Shown here: in pieces, positions 16,856-26,245 of the stretch
Position numbering within the stretch: position 1 is the stretch's first letter
Layout of the letters: each line of letters opens with the position of its first letter
NCBI RefSeq assembly: GCF_017875645.1
Contig: NZ_JAGGMR010000001.1
Span: 124,001 to 188,000, forward strand
Length of the DNA: 64,000 nt
Direction of reading: 5' to 3'
DNA from: Nocardia goodfellowii
GTDB lineage: Bacteria; Actinomycetota; Actinomycetes; Mycobacteriales; Mycobacteriaceae
Made by a program: the position numbers and the translations under genes
The notes under the pieces: model-generated
Told to the model about the DNA's origin: nothing
The model's input: the letters and a program-made list of their open reading frames with translations, nothing else
The model's database searches: none

Positions 16856-18090
16856 CGAAAATCCTCCTGTCGTTGAACCAGTCGTTGCAACAACCTGTCT
16901 CTCTGTACGTCATCGCGAGCTATCGCGATAGCGGTACGCGCGAGTGCGACCGCACCGTCGACCACCGCGCGATCCGCCGAGGCATTGACACTCGCCGCGG
17001 CGAAACCGGGCTGATGCGTCACCGCCCCATCGGCATCGATGCCGATAACCGGGTGGATGCCCGGAATGACGTTGGTGACATTGCCCATATCCGTGCTGCC
17101 GAGCGGTCGCTGCGCCTCGAATTCCGGTGCGATCGGTACCCGGCCCAGGTCGGCGATCTGCTCGCGATAGGCACACAGTAGTGCCGGGTCGGGCGTCAGC
17201 TCGGTATATGTCGGTGCCAGCGTCCGGATTTCGTGGGTGCAGCCGGTCGCGAGGGCGCCCGCCTCGAAGCAATCCGACGCGCGTCGCATCAATTCTTCGA
17301 GGGATGCGGAGTCGACTGCGCGTAGGTAATACAGCAGTTCCGCACGTCCGGGCACGATGTTCGGGGCTACGCCACCGTCGCCGACTATACCGTGAAGTTG
17401 CTGACCCGGCCGGATGTGCTGCCGTAGCAAACCGATCGCTACCTGCGCGACGGTAACGGCGTCACCGGCGTTGCGGCCCAATTCGGGGGCGGCGCTGGCG
17501 TGCGCCTCCACGCCGTGGAACACCACCTCGATATCGGCCAGGGCCAGCGAGTGCGCGCCCGCGATATCCCGGGGACCGGGGTGCACCATCATCGCCATCG
17601 CGACGTCGTCGAAGACGCCGCGGTCCAGCATCAGCACCTTGCCGCCGCCGCTCTCCTCGGCGGGCGTGCCCAAGACCACAACGGTCAGCCCGAGCTCGTC
17701 CGCCAGTTCCGCGAGACCGAGCGCGGCGCCGACCGAGGCCGCGGCGATGATGTTGTGGCCGCAGGCGTGTCCCAGTCCCGGGAGGGCGTCGTATTCGGCG
17801 CAGAGCGCGACCGTCAGCTCGCCGCTGCCGTAACTGGCGCGGAACGCGGTGGGCAGCTCGGCGACGCCGGTTCGCACCTCGAATCCGCGTTCGGCCAATG
17901 GCTCGATGGTCTTGGCGACGCTGCGGTGTTCTTCGAACGCCAGTTCCGGCTCGGCGTGGATGCTGTGCGAAAGCTCGATCAACCGGCTCGCGGCCGTCTC
18001 GATCGCCGCATCGGCTCGCGTGCCGCCCGCCGAACGCCCGGCGTGCGGCTCGCCGGGCGACTCAGGATGACCGCTGCGCGGTGGTGGCAT
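16852..18090 (-). CDS. amiA1: M20D-family amidohydrolase (AmiA-like)
   Basis: This 412-residue protein is a paralogue of the next gene. Motifs are [18 protein letters not shown] (metal site), [12 protein letters not shown] and the C-terminal [17 protein letters not shown], where the family has a metal-binding region. I chose the ATG at 18090; a TTG nine codons earlier is unlikely. No ribosome binding site is visible, so a leaderless start is possible. It forms a two-gene operon with amiB1. The two may form a hetero-oligomer, as AbgA/AbgB do, but this is inference. Confidence 0.85.
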   Translation of the reverse strand: MPPPRSGHPESPGEPHAGRSAGGTRADAAIETAASRLIELSHSIHAEPELAFEEHRSVAKTIEPLAERGFEVRTGVAELPTAFRASYGSGELTVALCAEYDALPGLGHACGHNIIAAASVGAALGLAELADELGLTVVVLGTPAEESGGGKVLMLDRGVFDDVAMAMMVHPGPRDIAGAHSLALADIEVVFHGVEAHASAAPELGRNAGDAVTVAQVAIGLLRQHIRPGQQLHGIVGDGGVAPNIVPGRAELLYYLRAVDSASLEELMRRASDCFEAGALATGCTHEIRTLAPTYTELTPDPALLCAYREQIADLGRVPIAPEFEAQRPLGSTDMGNVTNVIPGIHPVIGIDADGAVTHQPGFAAASVNASADRAVVDGAVALARTAIAIARDDVQRDRLLQRLVQRQEDFR

Positions 18091-18159
18091 GGAACACAGT
18101 GTCGCACTGGTGTGCAAATCGGGCGCTGGCGCGGGCCGGGCCCTGGGTCGGACCGAGAG

Positions 18160-18864
18160 TTATCCGGCGGCGAACGCCAGGTTCTCGGGGGTGGTCCGGA
18201 CGGCGAGGCCGTCGAGAGCCTTGGCGTGCAACGCGCGCTTGATCACCGGCAGGTTCGGCTTGCGGTTGCCGGCCAGTGCCGCGGCCCGCGCGACAGCCGT
18301 GCTCAGCAATGCCTCCGCATCGGCCTTGTCGTCGACGATGCCCGCGGCGATGGCCTGATCGGCGGGGAAGCGGTGACCGGTGGTCATGGCCAGCACGCAG
18401 ACCTGATTGGTCAGGCGCTCGGTCAGCAGCGAGTTCATGCCGATGGTGAAGGGCATGCCCAGATTCACCTCGGGCAGGCACCAGAAGCCGCGATCGGCGC
18501 GCATCACCCGGAAGTCGCAGGAGGTGGCGAGCATCGCGCCCGCCCCGAAGGCGTGGCCGTTGAGCGCGGCGACGGTCGCCATCGGGAAGGTCAGCAGCCG
18601 GGTATAGATCGAGTGCACGCGGTCCAGGTACCAGTGCATCCGGTCCAGATTGCCGAACAGCCAATCGGTATCGAGGCCATTGCTGAAGAACTTGCCCGTC
18701 GCAGTGGTGACCAGCGCGGCCGGGCCCTCCGACGCCTCGACCGCGTCGAGCAGAGCGTGCACCTGATCGATCCAGTCCGGGTGGAAGCGGTTCTCGTTGT
18801 CTGTCTGGCCCTCGGTGCCGAGGTACAGGACGAACACATCACCTTCACGTTCCAGGTACGGCAT
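18160..18864 (-). CDS. enoyl-CoA hydratase/isomerase (crotonase) family protein
   Basis: This 234-residue protein has the crotonase fold. The first oxyanion-hole segment is in [15 protein letters not shown] and the second in [23 protein letters not shown]. The usual hydratase Glu pair is not obvious: the segment [13 protein letters not shown] carries one Glu, so it may be an isomerase or a thioesterase-like member rather than a classical hydratase. It starts at ATG 18864, divergent from deoD. Plant peroxisomal delta3-delta2 enoyl-CoA isomerases have similar DTDW motifs. Confidence 0.8.
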   Translation of the reverse strand: MPYLEREGDVFVLYLGTEGQTDNENRFHPDWIDQVHALLDAVEASEGPAALVTTATGKFFSNGLDTDWLFGNLDRMHWYLDRVHSIYTRLLTFPMATVAALNGHAFGAGAMLATSCDFRVMRADRGFWCLPEVNLGMPFTIGMNSLLTERLTNQVCVLAMTTGHRFPADQAIAAGIVDDKADAEALLSTAVARAAALAGNRKPNLPVIKRALHAKALDGLAVRTTPENLAFAAG

Positions 18865-18965
18865 GCGTGCAGCGTATCCCGGCGCGCGCCGCTCCCCTAC
18901 TCGCGGGTAGCAAGTTCGCGGGCGGTGCCGGCGGACCAGAACGGACGCGGGCGAGCCGGCCGGAC

Positions 18966-18971
18966 TATCGT
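18966..18971 (+). promoter_or_regulatory. -10 element of leaderless deoD
   Basis: TATCGT lies 7 nt before the deoD ATG with no ribosome binding site between them. This is the typical geometry of a leaderless actinobacterial promoter. Confidence 0.55.
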
Positions 18972-18978
18972 GAGTTTC

Positions 18979-19758
18979 ATGCTTGCCCAAGAGGCCGCTC
19001 AGGCGATCGCCGAACGTACTGGAGTCGAACGTCACCGGGTCGCGGTGGTGCTCGGATCGGGCTGGCAGGAGGCGGCCGCGGAAATCGGCGCACCCGCCGC
19101 GTCGGTGCCGATGCCGGAGCTGCCCGGATTCGGAACGCCCAGCGCGCAAGGCCATGTCGGGATGGTGCACTCGGTGCCCATGCACGACAAATCGGTGCTG
19201 CTGCTGATGGGCCGCCAGCATTTGTACGAGGGCTATCAGCCGGCCGAAGTGGTGCACCCGGTGGCGGCCGCGATCGCGGCGGGCGCGGAGATCGTGCTGC
19301 TCACCAACGCCGCGGGAGGCATTCGCGCGGGCCTCGAGGTCGGTGAGCCGGTGCTGATCAGCGATCACCTGAACCTCACCGGGCGTACGCCGTTGACCGG
19401 GGCCACCTTCGTCGATCTGGTCGACGCGTGGGATCCCCGATTGCGGGCGCTGGCACGCGAAGTCGATCCGAGCCTGACCGAGGGCGTGTACGCGGGCCTG
19501 ACCGGACCGCAGTACGAAACCCCGGCCGAGATCCGGATGCTGCGCACCATGGGCGCCGATCTGGTCGGTATGTCCACGGTTTTGGAGGCCATCGCCTGCC
19601 GGGCGCTCGGCGCACGGGTGCTCGGCATCTCGCTGGTCACCAATCTGGCCGCCGGGATTTCCGGCGCGCACCTGTCGCACGCCGAGGTGCTGGCCGAGGG
19701 TCAGGCCGCCGCACCGCGACTGGGCAAACTGATGCGCGGCGTGCTGGAGCGGCTGTAG
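18979..19758 (+). CDS. deoD: purine nucleoside phosphorylase
   Basis: This 259-residue trimeric-type (class II) PNP cleaves inosine and guanosine with phosphate. Motifs: [10 protein letters not shown] (phosphate loop), [33 protein letters not shown] and [11 protein letters not shown]. The ATG is fixed by the -10 spacing. The stop codon directly abuts the pmmB ATG, so they are one operon, giving ribose-1-phosphate next to a phosphosugar mutase. Confidence 0.95.
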   Translation: MLAQEAAQAIAERTGVERHRVAVVLGSGWQEAAAEIGAPAASVPMPELPGFGTPSAQGHVGMVHSVPMHDKSVLLLMGRQHLYEGYQPAEVVHPVAAAIAAGAEIVLLTNAAGGIRAGLEVGEPVLISDHLNLTGRTPLTGATFVDLVDAWDPRLRALAREVDPSLTEGVYAGLTGPQYETPAEIRMLRTMGADLVGMSTVLEAIACRALGARVLGISLVTNLAAGISGAHLSHAEVLAEGQAAAPRLGKLMRGVLERL

Positions 19759-21258
19759 ATGCTGCGTTTCGGCACGGCCGGTCTGCGCGGGCCGCTACGC
19801 GACGGCCCGGACGGCATGAACGTGGACACGGTGTCACGGGCCACCGCGGGCCTGTGTGTCTGGTTGCGCGGGCGCTGTCTGGGCGGCGGCACGGTGGTGG
19901 TCGGGCGCGACGCCCGGCACGGCTCCGCCGAATTCGCCACCGCGACCGCGGAAATCTTTGCCGCGGCCGGGTTTCCGGTGCTGCTGCTGCCCGAGCCGGT
20001 GCCGACGCCGGTGGTCGCGTACGCGGTGCGTGAACTGGGTGCGGTGTGCGGTGTGCAGATCACCGCCTCGCACAACCCGCCCGCCGACAACGGGTACAAG
20101 GTGTACCTGGACGGCGGTTCGCAGTTGATCGCACCGGCCGACGCCGAGATCGAACGCTGCATCGAAGCGGTCAGCGGGCCGATCGACCGGCTGCCCGTGG
20201 TACCCGCCGACGACGATCTGGTGCGGCGCTACCTCGACCGGGTCGGGCGGCTACGCGAGTTGATCGGCGGGACCGGGACCCGCGCCGGCATCCGGATCGC
20301 CCTCACCGCGCTGCACGGCGTCGGTGGCGCGATCGCGGTGCGAGCCCTCGCCGCCGCGGGTTTCACCGATGTGCACGTGGTGGCCGAGCAGTTCGAGCCG
20401 GACCCGGATTTCCCCACCGTCGCCTTCCCGAATCCGGAGGAGCCAGGCGCCACCGACCTGCTGCTCGAGCTTGCCGAGCAGGTCGACGCGGACGTGGCGA
20501 TCGCGCTCGACCCGGATGCGGACCGGTGCGCCGTCGGCGTCCGGGGCTCCGCCGGTTGGCGGATGCTGCGCGGAGACGAAACCGGTGTGCTGCTTGCCGA
20601 TTGCGTCTTGCGCACCGCGGCGCCGGACGCACTTGTCGCCACCACCCTCGTCTCGTCGCGGCTGCTGTCCAAGCTGGCGCCCGCCCGCGGCGCGCGCTAC
20701 GCGGAAACGCTCACCGGCTTCAAATGGCTGGCCCGCGCCGGGAACGGCCTGGTCTACGCCTACGAGGAAGCGATCGGGCACTGCGTCGACCCGGCCGCGG
20801 TGCGCGACAAGGACGGCATCTCCGCCGCCGTGGTCGCCGCCGACCTGGTCGCACGCCTGAAGGCGCGGGGGCGCACGCCGCAGGACGAACTCGACGATTA
20901 CGCCCTGGAATTCGGCCTGCACGCGGGCGCGCAGGTCGCACTGCGCCTGGCCGACGCGACCGCTGCCGCGGCGGTGGTGAATCGACTGCGCACCGCACCG
21001 CCCGGCGAGATCGCGGGTGCGCCGGTGAAATACACCGATCTGCTCCAGGCCCGGGGCCGGATGCGCACCGACGCCCTGGTTTTCGAGGGCGCCGATTTCC
21101 GGATCGTGGTCCGGCCGTCCGGCACCGAACCGAAACTCAAGTGCTACCTGGAGGTGGTGCAGCCGGTTCCGGACCGCGCCGCCCTCGCCGCGGCGAAGAC
21201 GGCCGCCGCGCAACGGCTGGCACAGCTCCAGAGGTTCACCCAGAATCTGTCGGTTTGA
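19759..21258 (+). CDS. pmmB: phosphomannomutase / phosphoglucomutase family (alpha-D-phosphohexomutase)
   Basis: This 499-residue four-domain mutase shows the phosphoserine loop TASHNPPADNGYKVY, the magnesium loop ALDPDADRCAV, the sugar-specificity region (EEAIGHCVDP), and the C-terminal phosphate-binding loop VRPSGTEPKLK. It begins immediately after the deoD stop. Because it follows PNP, ribose-1-phosphate to ribose-5-phosphate conversion (phosphopentomutase activity) is a sensible guess besides mannose or glucose phosphates. Confidence 0.93.
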   Translation: MLRFGTAGLRGPLRDGPDGMNVDTVSRATAGLCVWLRGRCLGGGTVVVGRDARHGSAEFATATAEIFAAAGFPVLLLPEPVPTPVVAYAVRELGAVCGVQITASHNPPADNGYKVYLDGGSQLIAPADAEIERCIEAVSGPIDRLPVVPADDDLVRRYLDRVGRLRELIGGTGTRAGIRIALTALHGVGGAIAVRALAAAGFTDVHVVAEQFEPDPDFPTVAFPNPEEPGATDLLLELAEQVDADVAIALDPDADRCAVGVRGSAGWRMLRGDETGVLLADCVLRTAAPDALVATTLVSSRLLSKLAPARGARYAETLTGFKWLARAGNGLVYAYEEAIGHCVDPAAVRDKDGISAAVVAADLVARLKARGRTPQDELDDYALEFGLHAGAQVALRLADATAAAAVVNRLRTAPPGEIAGAPVKYTDLLQARGRMRTDALVFEGADFRIVVRPSGTEPKLKCYLEVVQPVPDRAALAAAKTAAAQRLAQLQRFTQNLSV

Positions 21259-21260
21259 GC

Positions 21261-21884
21261 TCAGCGGGGGCCGAATTGACGGTCGCCCGCGTCGCCGAGA
21301 CCCGGGACGATGTAGGCGTTCTCGTTCAGACCCTGGTCGACCACGGCGGTCACCAGACGCACCGGCAAACCCGAATCCGCCAGTGTGGCAATGCCTTCCG
21401 GTGCGGCGACGACACAAACCGCGGTGATGTCGGTGGCGCCGCGCGCGGCGAGCAATTCCAGGGTGTGCCGCATCGAACCGCCCGTGGCCAGCATCGGGTC
21501 GAGCACGTACACCGGCAGCCCGGACAGATCCTCGGGCAGCGACTGCATATACGGAACCGGCTGGTGGGTGTCCTCGTCGCGGGCGATGCCGACGAACCCG
21601 ACCCGGGCATCGGGAATCATCTCCACCGCCACGTCGATCATGCCCAGCCCGGCCCGCAGCACCGGCACCAGCAACGGCGGTCGCGCGAGCCGCACACCCT
21701 CGGTGAACGCCACCGGAGTGGAGATCTCGAATCGGGTGACCGGGGCCTCCCGCAGCGCCTCGTAGACCAAGATCCGGGTCAGATCGCGCAGGGCGGCGCG
21801 GAAGGCCGCGTTGGGTGTCCGCGCGTCGCGCAAAGTGGTCAGTAAGGCGGCGGCGAGTGGGTGCTCCACGGTGTGCGTACGCAT
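21261..21884 (-). CDS. upp: uracil phosphoribosyltransferase
   Basis: This 207-residue protein makes UMP from uracil and PRPP. It has the PRPP loop [20 protein letters not shown] and the uracil-binding C-terminus ([15 protein letters not shown]). The ATG at 21884 gives the exact family length. A TATCGT element lies 6 nt upstream on the minus strand (21896-21891), so the gene is probably leaderless. It converges on pmmB with 2 bp between stops. Confidence 0.96.
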   Translation of the reverse strand: MRTHTVEHPLAAALLTTLRDARTPNAAFRAALRDLTRILVYEALREAPVTRFEISTPVAFTEGVRLARPPLLVPVLRAGLGMIDVAVEMIPDARVGFVGIARDEDTHQPVPYMQSLPEDLSGLPVYVLDPMLATGGSMRHTLELLAARGATDITAVCVVAAPEGIATLADSGLPVRLVTAVVDQGLNENAYIVPGLGDAGDRQFGPR

Positions 21885-21964
21885 GCCGAAACGATAAGGT
21901 CGTAGCGGAGCTCGACGCGAGCGTTCATCGGGCGGGGTCATCGAGAAGTTTTTTTCGACCGGCT

Positions 21965-21993
21965 GGAACCGAATCCCAAGGCCGCGCGTCGAA
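21965..21993 (+). promoter_or_regulatory. ECF-sigma (SigM-like) promoter of the type VII island
   Basis: GGAACC (21965-21970) is followed after 16 bp by CGTCGAA (21987-21993). This fits the GGAAC-N16/17-CGTC consensus that I recall for mycobacterial SigM, which controls several ESX genes. Transcription would start near 22000, giving a 45-nt leader with a GGGGGA site before the ATG at 22045. The motif is long and exact for an ECF promoter, and the gene behind it fits the SigM theme. Confidence 0.6.
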
Positions 21994-22044
21994 CTAAGTG
22001 GATGACGTACTCTGCCTGGGAACAAACGGATGGGGGAAGCACTA

Positions 22045-22365
22045 ATGGCACGTAACTTTTCGGCCGACGCCGAGGGCATCGCCACTTACAGCGCGACCGC
22101 CGAGGTGATGGCCACCGAGATGGCCGCCGCGGCCACGAGCGCGGCAGGTGGGAATCCCGCGCTCCTCGGTCCGATCATGGGGTTGATCGGCGGCGATTTC
22201 ATGGCGGCCTATTCCGCGGCGCACGCCGGGCAGGTCGCCACCATCGCACAGCTCTCGGCCGTGCTGTCCAGCATGGGGCTCGCCACGGGGACCGCGGCCG
22301 CCGCGATCACCGAGCAGGATCTGGGCACAGCGGCGGCATTCAAGACTCCCGATCTGGACGGGTGA
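22045..22365 (+). CDS. EspC-like type VII secretion target (ESX-associated)
   Basis: This 106-residue, Ala/Met-rich helical protein has no signal peptide. The pattern ([20 protein letters not shown], then long helices with [25 protein letters not shown]) resembles the EspC/DUF2580 family of ESX-secreted helical-hairpin proteins. I chose ATG 22045, which has GGGGGA 8 bp upstream, instead of ATG 22030, which has none. It is the first gene of an operon with an NlpC/P60 enzyme 4 bp downstream, so it is probably the secretion partner of that enzyme. Confidence 0.7.
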   Translation: MARNFSADAEGIATYSATAEVMATEMAAAATSAAGGNPALLGPIMGLIGGDFMAAYSAAHAGQVATIAQLSAVLSSMGLATGTAAAAITEQDLGTAAAFKTPDLDG

Positions 22366-22369
22366 TCCG

Positions 22370-23506
22370 GTGATCGACATCAATCTGCTGGCCCAGCCGC
22401 TGATCAGCCTGCTCTCCAGCTTCGGTTCCGGCGTCATCCCGTCCGGCGGTCCGTCCGACGCACTGACTTCGGCGTCCTCGGCGCTGGAGCAGCTGCATCT
22501 GCTCGGCAAGAACAGCATCAACCAGCTGAACACCGCGCTGGACGGCACTACCGCCGACGCGGCCACGGCCAAGGCGCTGCGGGTCCAGACCTCCTCCGCC
22601 CAGACCTCCGATCTGCTGACCGAGATGGCCACCGTGGTCAATCAGGCTGCGGCACAGGTGGAGACGGGGCAGAAGGAACTCGACACCGTCGTTCAGTCCT
22701 TCGTCAGCAACGCGACCAGCCTGCTGCCCACCCTCACCACCCCGGTCGGCGTGACGGCACTGGTGAGCACGGCGATCGAGCACCTCAATCAGGGCATCGC
22801 CGTGGTCAACAAGACCCAGACCGAGCTGAACACCTCCACCGCGAGCATGAAGGAGCTGACGCCGGCACCGTCCACCGCGCCCGCGTCGACCAATGCCAAC
22901 CTGCTCAGCACCGCGAAGTCCGCGCTGGACAGCCTGACCGGCGGCACCGGCGGCCTCGCCAACACCGCGCTCAGCACGGGCGCCTCGCTGCTGAGCAGCG
23001 CCACCAAGGGCTCGTCGACGAAGACCGCCACATCGACGCCGAGCAGCTCGAACACCTCGACAGCCAAGCAGAACACCGGCGAGGTCAAGACCGAGAAGAC
23101 AGAGAACGGCGGCGTGAAGATCACCCTGCCGGACGGCAGCGTGGTGGAGGCGCCGAACGAGAAGGCCGCCAAGGCCGTCACCTCGGCCCTGACCGCCGTC
23201 GGCACGCCGTACGTGTGGGGCGGCAACGACCCGAACAGCGGTATCGACTGTTCCGGCCTCACCAAATGGGCCTACGGCGAGGCCGGCGTGGAACTACCGC
23301 GCCTGGCCCAGGAACAGCACATCGGACACCAGCAGGTCTCGCCCGGCGACCTGCAACCAGGCGACTTGGCCGTGTGGGACGGACACGTCGCCATGGTCAT
23401 CGGCAACGGGCAACTCGTAGAGGCCGGTGATCCGGTCTCGGTCAGTTCCATTCGAACGGAGAACGTGGGTATGGAGTTCTACGGCTTCTATAGGCCTACC
23501 GAATGA
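22370..23506 (+). CDS. NlpC/P60 (C40) peptidoglycan endopeptidase with helical N-terminal domain, no signal peptide
   Basis: The 378-residue protein has three parts: residues 1-~165 are helical and resemble EspB/WXG-type export partners; ~165-270 are Thr/Ser/Lys-rich linker; ~270-378 are an NlpC/P60 domain. The catalytic Cys is in GIDCSGLTKWAY, the His in WDGHVAMVIGNG, and the third residue is probably the Glu in LVEAGDP, as in RipA-type enzymes. Such domains cut peptidoglycan stem peptides. Without a Sec signal, export through a type VII system with the upstream EspC-like protein is the natural inference. GTG start 4 bp after the previous stop; its stop overlaps the next start. Confidence 0.85.
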   Translation: MIDINLLAQPLISLLSSFGSGVIPSGGPSDALTSASSALEQLHLLGKNSINQLNTALDGTTADAATAKALRVQTSSAQTSDLLTEMATVVNQAAAQVETGQKELDTVVQSFVSNATSLLPTLTTPVGVTALVSTAIEHLNQGIAVVNKTQTELNTSTASMKELTPAPSTAPASTNANLLSTAKSALDSLTGGTGGLANTALSTGASLLSSATKGSSTKTATSTPSSSNTSTAKQNTGEVKTEKTENGGVKITLPDGSVVEAPNEKAAKAVTSALTAVGTPYVWGGNDPNSGIDCSGLTKWAYGEAGVELPRLAQEQHIGHQQVSPGDLQPGDLAVWDGHVAMVIGNGQLVEAGDPVSVSSIRTENVGMEFYGFYRPTE

Positions 23507-23847
23507 CGCAACCGCAGGAAATCCCGAACGTCACGGTGGCGGCCAGCCAGAATCGGTCCGGCACCATCGCGGTGCGCGCCACCGACCAGGGCATGCCGGT
23601 CGAGATCAAGTTCGAGCGCAGCGAATACCGTTATGGCGCACAGGCTCTCGCGGCCGAGATCCTGCGCCTGACCAAGCGCTCCGCTGTCGCCGCCCGGGCC
23701 CGCCGCCGCGAGGTGCTGACCGAGGCGGGCATGTCCCCCGAGGTGCTGGACAAGCTCGGCTTGCCCACCCGGCAGCAGGCGGTCGACGAACTGGACCGGA
23801 TGGATGACGAGGACACGGGTCCCACGAGCTGGATGAGGCCGGTATGA
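23503..23847 (+). CDS. conserved hypothetical protein of the type VII island
   Basis: This 114-residue protein overlaps the NlpC/P60 gene by ATGA and is translationally coupled. It has a short beta-rich N-terminal half (VTVAASQNRSGTIAVRATDQGMPVEIKFER), then a basic helix (ILRLTKRSAVAARARRREVL) and an acidic tail. I do not recognise a family. The pattern of beta strands followed by a helix recalls YbaB-like proteins, and the next gene is one, so it may be a diverged partner. Cytoplasmic. Confidence 0.65.
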   Translation: MTQPQEIPNVTVAASQNRSGTIAVRATDQGMPVEIKFERSEYRYGAQALAAEILRLTKRSAVAARARRREVLTEAGMSPEVLDKLGLPTRQQAVDELDRMDDEDTGPTSWMRPV

Positions 23848-23885
23848 GCGAACGAAACAGCGGCGGCAGCGAGGCGCGGGCATGA
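23844..23885 (+). CDS. 13-codon bridging mini-ORF (coupling repeat, short copy)
   Basis: ATG at 23844 overlaps the previous stop as ATGA, and its own stop overlaps the next gene's ATG (23882) as ATGA. It encodes MSERNSGGSEARA. The 3' part AGCGAGGCGCGGGCATGAG, which holds the GAGG ribosome site of the next gene, recurs almost unchanged before sdhA (30731-30748). Its product is probably irrelevant; a role in passing ribosomes from one gene to the next is inferred. Confidence 0.5.
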   Translation: MSERNSGGSEARA

Positions 23886-24229
23886 GTGCGGAGATGGACG
23901 CGCTGGTCGCCAACGCGACGGCGAAGCTGGAAGCCCTGGAGGCCGCGCTGTACGGCCTCAAGCAGGTGCGCGGGGAGTTCACCACCGAGGACGGCGCGGT
24001 CAGCGTCACCGTGGACAGCGACGGCGCGCTCATCGGGCTGCGGCTGTCGGAAACGGTCACCTCGATGGCGCCCGCCGAGGTCAGCCAGCTCATCATCTGG
24101 GCCTGCCGGCAGGCCGCGGAGGACGCGGGCGGGCAGCGCTCGAACGTCATTGCCGCACTGAACGAGTCGTTCGCACCCGCCGCGGAGGCCACTCCGGGGG
24201 TCGTTGGGGGCGGTCGAGATAGTGCCTGA
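23882..24229 (+). CDS. YbaB/EbfC-family protein
   Basis: This 115-residue protein has a helix (residues 1-30, MSAEMDALVANATAKLEALE), a central beta sheet (GAVSVTVDSDGALIGLRLSETV) and C-terminal helices, the order expected for YbaB/EbfC nucleoid-associated proteins. Paralogues of YbaB are common in nocardial and mycobacterial type VII loci, where they may act as EspL-like accessory proteins rather than in DNA binding. It is the last gene of the island operon. Confidence 0.75.
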   Translation: MSAEMDALVANATAKLEALEAALYGLKQVRGEFTTEDGAVSVTVDSDGALIGLRLSETVTSMAPAEVSQLIIWACRQAAEDAGGQRSNVIAALNESFAPAAEATPGVVGGGRDSA

Positions 24230-24255
24230 CACGGCGAGTCGTTAGGCTTCCGCTC

Positions 24256-25521
24256 ATGGCTTCTGGAGACATCGTCCCGATCGAGCTCGGCCTGACCGAC
24301 GGCGATCTCGTCACACTGTGGGCACCGCGCTGGCGAGACGGTGACGACGAGTGGGAGGCGTTCCTCGGACACGAGGATTCGCTGTACGGTTTCGAGTCGG
24401 TCGCGGAGCTGGCCGCGTTCATCCGGACGGACTCCGACAACGACCTTGTCGACCATCCCGCGTGGAAGGTCGTCGCCGGTCTGTCGGCGGCCGAACTGGA
24501 GCCTGAGGACGCGCACACCTACGATCTGGTCGCGGTGCCGGAGCTGGCCGCCGGTGATCCCGACGTGGACACCGTCGCCGAGCTCGAGGACACCCTGTCG
24601 ATGGTGCGCAACATCGGTGAGGTGTGCGAGCTGGATGTCGTCACCAAGTTCTTCGGCTCGCATCCGGCGCTCGGCGCGCTGGCCGCCGGGGCGAGCTTCT
24701 TCGCCGATCGCGAGGGCGAGGAGATCTGGGATCAGATCGGCGCCGCCATCGTCAAGGACTGGGACAACGTCCTCGACGCCGTCGACTCGGTGGTGTCCGT
24801 TCCCGCCGTGGACAAGGAGGCGCTCGCGGTCGCCGAGGCGGAGCTGCTCGCCGCCGAGGAGAACATCGTCGACGCCGATGACGCGGCCGACAGCGAGGAA
24901 GAAGAGGAATTCGAAACCGTCGACCTGACCAAGGACGACGAGGACGAAGACGACGAGGACGAGGTGGACGACTCGTTCTGGCACGAGGTCGGCATCGACC
25001 CGGTCAAGATCGTCACCTCCGAGGGCACCTACTTCACGCTGCGCTGCTACCTCGACGACGAGCCGATCTTCCTCGGTAAAGACGGCACCATCACGGTATT
25101 CGGTTCGGAGCGGGCCCTGGCGCGCTACCTGGCCGACGATCACGAGCACGATCTGGCCCGGGTCAGCACCTACACCGACGTGCAGACCGCGGCGGTGGAC
25201 GGTTCGCTCGAGGTCGAGGTCACCGACGAGAACGTCTATGTGCTGCCTGGTCTGAGTGAGGATCTGGGCGAGGGCCCGGACGCGGTGGATCTGGAACAGC
25301 TCGAGCTGGCGGTGGAATTGTTCACCGACGCTTCCGATTACGCCGAGGACGACGCGGTCGAGCAGGCGCTGGCGGTGTCGACGCCGCTGGGCTGGTATGT
25401 GTCCTACCTGCTCAATCCGGATCCGACCCGGATGGCGCCGAGCCCGCCGTTCGACGCGGAGTCGAAGGCGTGGCGGGAGCTGGAGCGCAACTTCGAGTCA
25501 CGGCTCGACCCGCAGAAGTAA
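24256..25521 (+). CDS. conserved acidic actinobacterial protein (Rv3311-like), function unknown
   Basis: This is a 421-residue soluble protein with very acidic stretches; near residues 200-245 Asp and Glu dominate (DSEEEEEFETVDLTKDDEDE). The N-terminus PIELGLTDGDLVTLWAPRWRDGDDEWEAF and the conserved ESVAELAAFIRTDSDNDL match my memory of Rv3311. A similar AFIR-like module recurs after the acidic stretch (GSERALARYLADDHEHDL), suggesting an internal duplication. Database labels such as primosomal protein are not supported by any motif I see. It keeps the mycobacterial position between upp and add. Confidence 0.7.
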   Translation: MASGDIVPIELGLTDGDLVTLWAPRWRDGDDEWEAFLGHEDSLYGFESVAELAAFIRTDSDNDLVDHPAWKVVAGLSAAELEPEDAHTYDLVAVPELAAGDPDVDTVAELEDTLSMVRNIGEVCELDVVTKFFGSHPALGALAAGASFFADREGEEIWDQIGAAIVKDWDNVLDAVDSVVSVPAVDKEALAVAEAELLAAEENIVDADDAADSEEEEEFETVDLTKDDEDEDDEDEVDDSFWHEVGIDPVKIVTSEGTYFTLRCYLDDEPIFLGKDGTITVFGSERALARYLADDHEHDLARVSTYTDVQTAAVDGSLEVEVTDENVYVLPGLSEDLGEGPDAVDLEQLELAVELFTDASDYAEDDAVEQALAVSTPLGWYVSYLLNPDPTRMAPSPPFDAESKAWRELERNFESRLDPQK

Positions 25522-25531
25522 CTCATCCGAC

Positions 25532-25565
25532 GAGCCCGGCTCCCGACGTTTCGGGGGCCGGGCTC
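25532..25565. terminator. bidirectional terminator
   Basis: Arms GAGCCCGGC (25532-25540) and GCCGGGCTC (25557-25565) enclose a 16-nt loop which itself can pair. The element lies between two convergent stops (25521 and 25573). Confidence 0.8.
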
Positions 25566-25572
25566 TGTCGTG

Positions 25573-26229
25573 TCAGCCGAGGCGGATCCAGATCTGTTCG
25601 GCACGGCCGAGCAGACGATCGTCCGCACCGTAAACGGCGGTGGCCGCGAACGACTTCCGGCCCTGATCGCCGTGGTTCTTTCCGACGACGACGCATTTCT
25701 CCCCGACCACGGGCAGGTCGAACACGGCCGCGGTCATCGAGCCGAGCAGCGCCGGGCGTTCGAACATGCCCGCCAGCGACCAGCCGCCGGGGCAATCCAT
25801 GGCGGCCCACAGCAGGGCGGTGTCGATGGGCAGGGTGTCGTCGGGCGACCAAGGCGCGGCCACCAGCCCGTCCCCGACCGGCCCGGCCTCGATCCGCAGC
25901 CCGTCCGTGCGGGCGCTGCCGCAGACGAAACAGTACGCGAACATCTCGTTGGCCCGATAGGAACTCGACGCCGCCTCGGCCGTCCCGTACGGAATCGGCT
26001 GCGGCGCATCACGTTCGAAGCCACCGGGACGCGATTCGGCGATCAGGGTGGCGCCGTCGAGCAGTGCGCCGTCCCGAACCAGCAGCGGCGTCTCCAACGG
26101 TGGCTTGTTCCGCAGCACCACTGTCACCACGTCCGCCGCGTGCAGCTCAGCCAGCAGGCCGCCGACGTAACCACCGTTTCCGGAGCCCGGCGGCCCGTTG
26201 AAGCGACGCGAAACCCGTAAAACCGTCAT
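25573..26229 (-). CDS. hotdog-fold thioesterase-like protein
   Basis: This 218-residue protein begins with a strand and loop SRRFNGPPGSGNGGYVGGLLA, which is typical for double-hotdog acyl-CoA-binding proteins. In the middle it has a CFVCGSARTDGLRI segment and AMDCPGGWSLAG, also known from PaaI-like hotdog proteins. A thioesterase or acyl-CoA-binding role is inferred from fold only. It starts (ATG) 16 bp after the add stop on the same strand, so it is probably co-transcribed with add. It corresponds in position to Rv3312. Confidence 0.65.
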   Translation of the reverse strand: MTVLRVSRRFNGPPGSGNGGYVGGLLAELHAADVVTVVLRNKPPLETPLLVRDGALLDGATLIAESRPGGFERDAPQPIPYGTAEAASSSYRANEMFAYCFVCGSARTDGLRIEAGPVGDGLVAAPWSPDDTLPIDTALLWAAMDCPGGWSLAGMFERPALLGSMTAAVFDLPVVGEKCVVVGKNHGDQGRKSFAATAVYGADDRLLGRAEQIWIRLG

Positions 26230-26245
26230 GAGCCTCGACGCTGGA

